A stretch of 9,590 nucleotides of DNA from a bacterium (GTDB lineage Bacteria; Babelota; Babeliae; Babelales; CAIQNR01), in NCBI GenBank assembly GCA_947502805.1, contig CANNBR010000028.1, positions 1 to 9,590 on the forward strand, read 5' to 3'. Position 1 is the stretch's first letter. The number at the start of each line of letters is the position of its first letter. The notes under the pieces are model-generated. The model was not told the DNA's origin. It saw only the letters and a program-made list of their open reading frames with translations, and searched no databases. Positions 7,582-9,590 of this stretch are shown piece by piece. The translations under genes were made by a program, and so were the position numbers.

Positions 7582-8985
7582 TTAAATTGCGGATGAGCGT
7601 TTGCTTGTTGCGATAATAATCAACAGGTTCAAAAGAAATGCGGGAAGCATAGAAGGCACTGTTGATCCAAGTAACGGCCAGATGGTGGCAGTAAGTCCAC
7701 CTACAATCATTCCCCAGAAAATACCTTCTTTTTTTGCATTGGGCAGATAGAGCGCTGCGATAACTACTGGACCAAAACTGGCTCCTAATCCAAACCATGC
7801 ATATTCGACAAGGTTATAAACGGTAGAACTTTTTGTGAATGCTATCAAGAAGCTTACAAAAGGCACGAGTATGAGCCCGTATTTTGATACTTTGAGAATT
7901 GTTTTTTGATCTGCTGTTGGGTTAATAAAATGTTTATAAAGGTCGTTGGAAAGGGTTGATGCAGCAACTAATATCTGCGTTGCAATGGTGGTTAGACCGG
8001 CTGCGACAATAGAACAAAGTACGCATCCTGCAATAAGTGCAGGAAAAATGTCTTCCACCATTTGAACAAACACAAGTTGTGAATTTTGTAGTGGTTGAGT
8101 GAAAAATGCAATTCCTAAAAAACCAATAATTAATGATGAGCTAAAAGTGAAAAATTGCCAGAGCATACCCACACGCATAGCTTTGTGCATGGTGCTTGGA
8201 TCTTTAATTCCCATAAAATTTATAAGAATATGTGGCTGGCCAAAGTAGCCAATCCCCCAGCTGATTGCTAAAACGATACACATCAGTAATTCATCTGCAG
8301 TAGCGGGAATTAAGGAAAATGACACTCCTTTATTGTGCATAGCAGCTAAAAGAGAAGTGCCTTCTGGTAGTGAAAAGTAGGCGATAATAGGAATAATGAC
8401 CATCATGATAACAAGAAAAATTCCTTGGAAAAAATGGCTTTTAGCAATGGCGGAAAATCCTCCAAAAAAAGTGTAACTGATCGCAATAAAAAGGCCGAGG
8501 ATAATGCCGACGTAATAATCAAGGTTAAAAGCAGATTCAAACAGCCATCCCATTCCTACTAATCCAGAAGAAATGTAAAACGTGAAAAACCATAAAGAAA
8601 AAAAAGCGCTTACTAATTTGAGTGATCCTGAAGTATCGGAAAATCGTGCATCAAAATAGGCAGAGAGCGTGTTGCTTTTTGTTTGTTCGGTGGCGATACG
8701 CAGGGGGGCTGCAATGAACTTCCACGTAGCAAACATCCCAAGCATAAGCCCAAGAGGGATCCAAGCGCTGGTGATGCCAGTAGAATATGCCAAGGCGGGG
8801 AGTCCCATAAACATCCACAAACTCATATCACTGGCGTGCGCTGCAATAGCGGTTGTCCAGTAATTAAGCGAGCGTCCGCCTAACATAAAGTCAGATGCAG
8901 TGTGAGATGTTGTGTGAACCACTGCTCCCAATATTCCAAGAGCTGCTAAGTATCCCAAGAATCCATAGATAAACCCGTGCGCCAT
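7582..8985 (-). CDS. putP: Sodium/proline-type symporter (SSF family), 467 aa
   Basis: Inner-membrane solute:sodium symporter that would import proline or a related small solute with Na+. The whole chain is hydrophobic with about 12-13 membrane segments, slightly shorter than E. coli PutP (about 500 aa) mainly at the C-terminus. Diagnostic stretches: GGRSLNYW (36-43) followed by HASDMSLWMFMGLPA (50-64), whose Asp53 corresponds to the essential Asp55 of PutP; FGQPHILINFMGI near 247-260; and AAGLTTIATQILVAAST followed by LSNDLYKHF near 328-355, the TM9 segment holding the second Na+ site. There PutP has Ser-Thr and this protein has Thr-Thr, a conservative change. The start ATG has GGGAG eight bases upstream. 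The gene is single, flanked by a MITE-like element downstream and palindromic repeats upstream. Family is certain; proline as substrate is likely, though pantothenate or another amino acid is not excluded. Amino-acid scavenging suits a host-dependent cell. Confidence -1.
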   Translation of the reverse strand: MAHGFIYGFLGYLAALGILGAVVHTTSHTASDFMLGGRSLNYWTTAIAAHASDMSLWMFMGLPALAYSTGITSAWIPLGLMLGMFATWKFIAAPLRIATEQTKSNTLSAYFDARFSDTSGSLKLVSAFFSLWFFTFYISSGLVGMGWLFESAFNLDYYVGIILGLFIAISYTFFGGFSAIAKSHFFQGIFLVIMMVIIPIIAYFSLPEGTSLLAAMHNKGVSFSLIPATADELLMCIVLAISWGIGYFGQPHILINFMGIKDPSTMHKAMRVGMLWQFFTFSSSLIIGFLGIAFFTQPLQNSQLVFVQMVEDIFPALIAGCVLCSIVAAGLTTIATQILVAASTLSNDLYKHFINPTADQKTILKVSKYGLILVPFVSFLIAFTKSSTVYNLVEYAWFGLGASFGPVVIAALYLPNAKKEGIFWGMIVGGLTATIWPLLGSTVPSMLPAFLLNLLIIIATSKRSSAI

Positions 8986-9046
8986 GTTTTTACTCCCACG
9001 ATTAAAAAAACTTACGTTCTGTTGAGTTTTAATTTGTTTTTTGCAT

Positions 9047-9137
9047 TACGTCCTCCCACTCGTCGTCCTCAGCGAGGCGAAAGTCGCAGCGTTGCATTGA
9101 AATGCAACGACCAGACGAAGCGAGCGTAAAGATCTAG
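9047..9137 (+). repeat. GC-rich palindromic repeat, copy B
   Basis: Begins TACGTCCTCCCACTCGTCG, continues CCTCAGCGAGGCGAAAGTCG, then a perfect stem CGTTGCATT-GA-AATGCAACG (9090-9109), then AGACGAAGCGAGCGTAAAG and ATCTAG. Arms match copies A and C; the central stem is its own. Confidence -1.
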
Positions 9138-9234
9138 AAATAAACTACACCAGAGTCATCATAATGTATCAAAGAAGTGGATTACTCAGATGATACACAT
9201 AATTTTTTACTATAATGACTTTTGAGCAATTATT

Positions 9235-9320
9235 CTGGATCCTTACGCTCACTTCGCCTAACAGGTTACTATTGTAACCTGCCGCAGCTTTCGTCTCGCT
9301 GAGGACGACGAGTGGGAGGG
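9235..9320 (-). repeat. GC-rich palindromic repeat, copy C, inverted to copy B
   Basis: On the minus strand it reads CCTCCCACTCGTCGTCCTCA, then GCGAGACGAAAGCTGCGG, a perfect stem CAGGTTAC-AATA-GTAACCTG (9262-9281), then AGGCGAAGTGAGCGTAAGG and ATCC. The outer arm is nearly identical to copy B, so B and C could pair into one long hairpin around the 97-bp spacer. Confidence -1.
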
Positions 9321-9473
9321 CTATGTCAATCTTCATAATAAAATTCAATGAAATGCAGTATACGGAAAATTAAGCTATTCAGGAAGGCGGATAGCTTTCA
9401 GTATTGAATGAGGCCTATCAGCTGTGATATGGTCAGAAAAATTGTTTTGAATAAATCTTAAGGAAGGAATCAT

Positions 9474-9590
9474 ATGATTACAGATACTATGGGAACAGTA
9501 GGGGCAGATTTTTTGGTACAAGCAGGGGCGGCACTTTTAGCCTGGGCCTTTCTTGCATTTGCAAGTTACGTATGTACGGTTTGGTGTTTT
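9474..9590 (+). CDS. Start of a small membrane protein, cut by the right edge
   Basis: ATG at 9474 is preceded by AAGGAAGGA five bases upstream, a strong ribosome site. The 39 visible codons are open to the last base. They begin MITDTMGTVGADFLVQAG and continue into a hydrophobic segment (AALLAWAFLAFASYVCTVW, about residues 19-37), so a membrane segment or uncleaved signal anchor near the N-terminus is likely. Too little is visible to name a family. It is transcribed divergently from the symporter across the repeat-filled gap. Confidence -1.
   Translation, partial: MITDTMGTVGADFLVQAGAALLAWAFLAFASYVCTVWCF

Larger units (their letters stand above)
8986..9473. other. Gene-free intergenic region built of facing repeats
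   Basis: This 488-bp gap between the symporter start and the right-hand gene holds two copies of the GC-rich repeat in opposite orientation (9047-9137 and 9235-9320), separated by about 97 AT-rich bases that contain a further imperfect inverted repeat (AATGTATCA near 9163, TGATACACAT near 9191). The remainder, 8986-9046 and 9321-9473, must carry the promoters of the two flanking divergent genes, but I find no convincing -35/-10 pair. No open frame above about 20 codons with a ribosome site is seen. Confidence -1.

Noticed and set aside
7571..7798. Minus-strand 75-codon frame overlapping the symporter end
   Set aside because: Out-of-frame shadow of the symporter's last transmembrane segments; no separate start site.
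8669..8883. Two overlapping plus-strand frames of 64-66 codons
   Set aside because: Antisense to the strongly matched symporter N-terminal region.
9210..9215. Perfect TATAAT between repeat copies B and C
   Set aside because: No -35-like hexamer 15-19 bases upstream, and the nearest gene start is over 250 bases away; it is also part of an inverted repeat in AT-rich DNA.
9322..9372. A 16-codon open frame starting at ATG after GGGAGGG
   Set aside because: The purine run is the arm of repeat copy C and is only 3-4 bases from the ATG; the product is too short and featureless.
1..9590. tRNA, rRNA or CRISPR array
   Set aside because: No tRNA cloverleaf arms, rRNA signature or regularly spaced direct repeats were seen on either strand by eye.

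Overview
This is a low-GC window with a bacterial gene layout: tight same-strand spacing, clear Shine-Dalgarno sites and N-terminal Sec signal peptides. Five of the six genes whose beginnings can be read and judged encode apparently exported or membrane proteins. Almost nothing belongs to a household pathway; the one familiar protein is a sodium/proline-type symporter. Lineage-specific exported proteins, an amino-acid importer and scattered palindromic repeats fit a host-dependent bacterium with a small genome. Candidatus Dependentiae (TM6/Babelota) is my best guess, but no marker gene is present, so this is a low-confidence inference.

Layout. (1) Positions 1-5863, minus strand: a probable four-gene operon read right to left. 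It encodes a 325-aa anchored protein with a Gly/Tyr tail, a 393-aa membrane protein, a 239-aa exported protein, and a very large P-loop protein that runs off the left edge (more than 900 codons). The spacers are 37 bp, 31 bp and about 0.1 kb; the last one contains a GC-rich palindromic repeat. A possible promoter lies at 5901-5928. (2) Positions 5864-6168: a divergent intergenic region with two HindIII-centred palindromes. (3) Positions 6169-7392, plus strand: a secreted 407-aa protein whose motifs resemble a macro-domain-like (ADP-ribose-binding type) family. (4) Positions 7398-7563: a MITE-like element with 29-bp inverted ends between two convergent genes. (5) Positions 7582-8985, minus strand: a PutP-like sodium/solute symporter. 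(6) Positions 8986-9473: a gene-free region with two more copies of the GC-rich repeat facing each other. (7) Positions 9474-9590, plus strand: the start of a small membrane protein cut by the right edge.

The main points for a second look are: the operon of exported proteins of unknown function ending in a signal-peptide-bearing P-loop protein; the repeat family with conserved arms but a central hairpin that differs in sequence while keeping its pairing; the insertion of one copy exactly where the start codon of the P-loop gene should be; and the secreted macro-like protein. Together, the exported P-loop protein and the macro-like protein could be host-directed factors. That is inference only.
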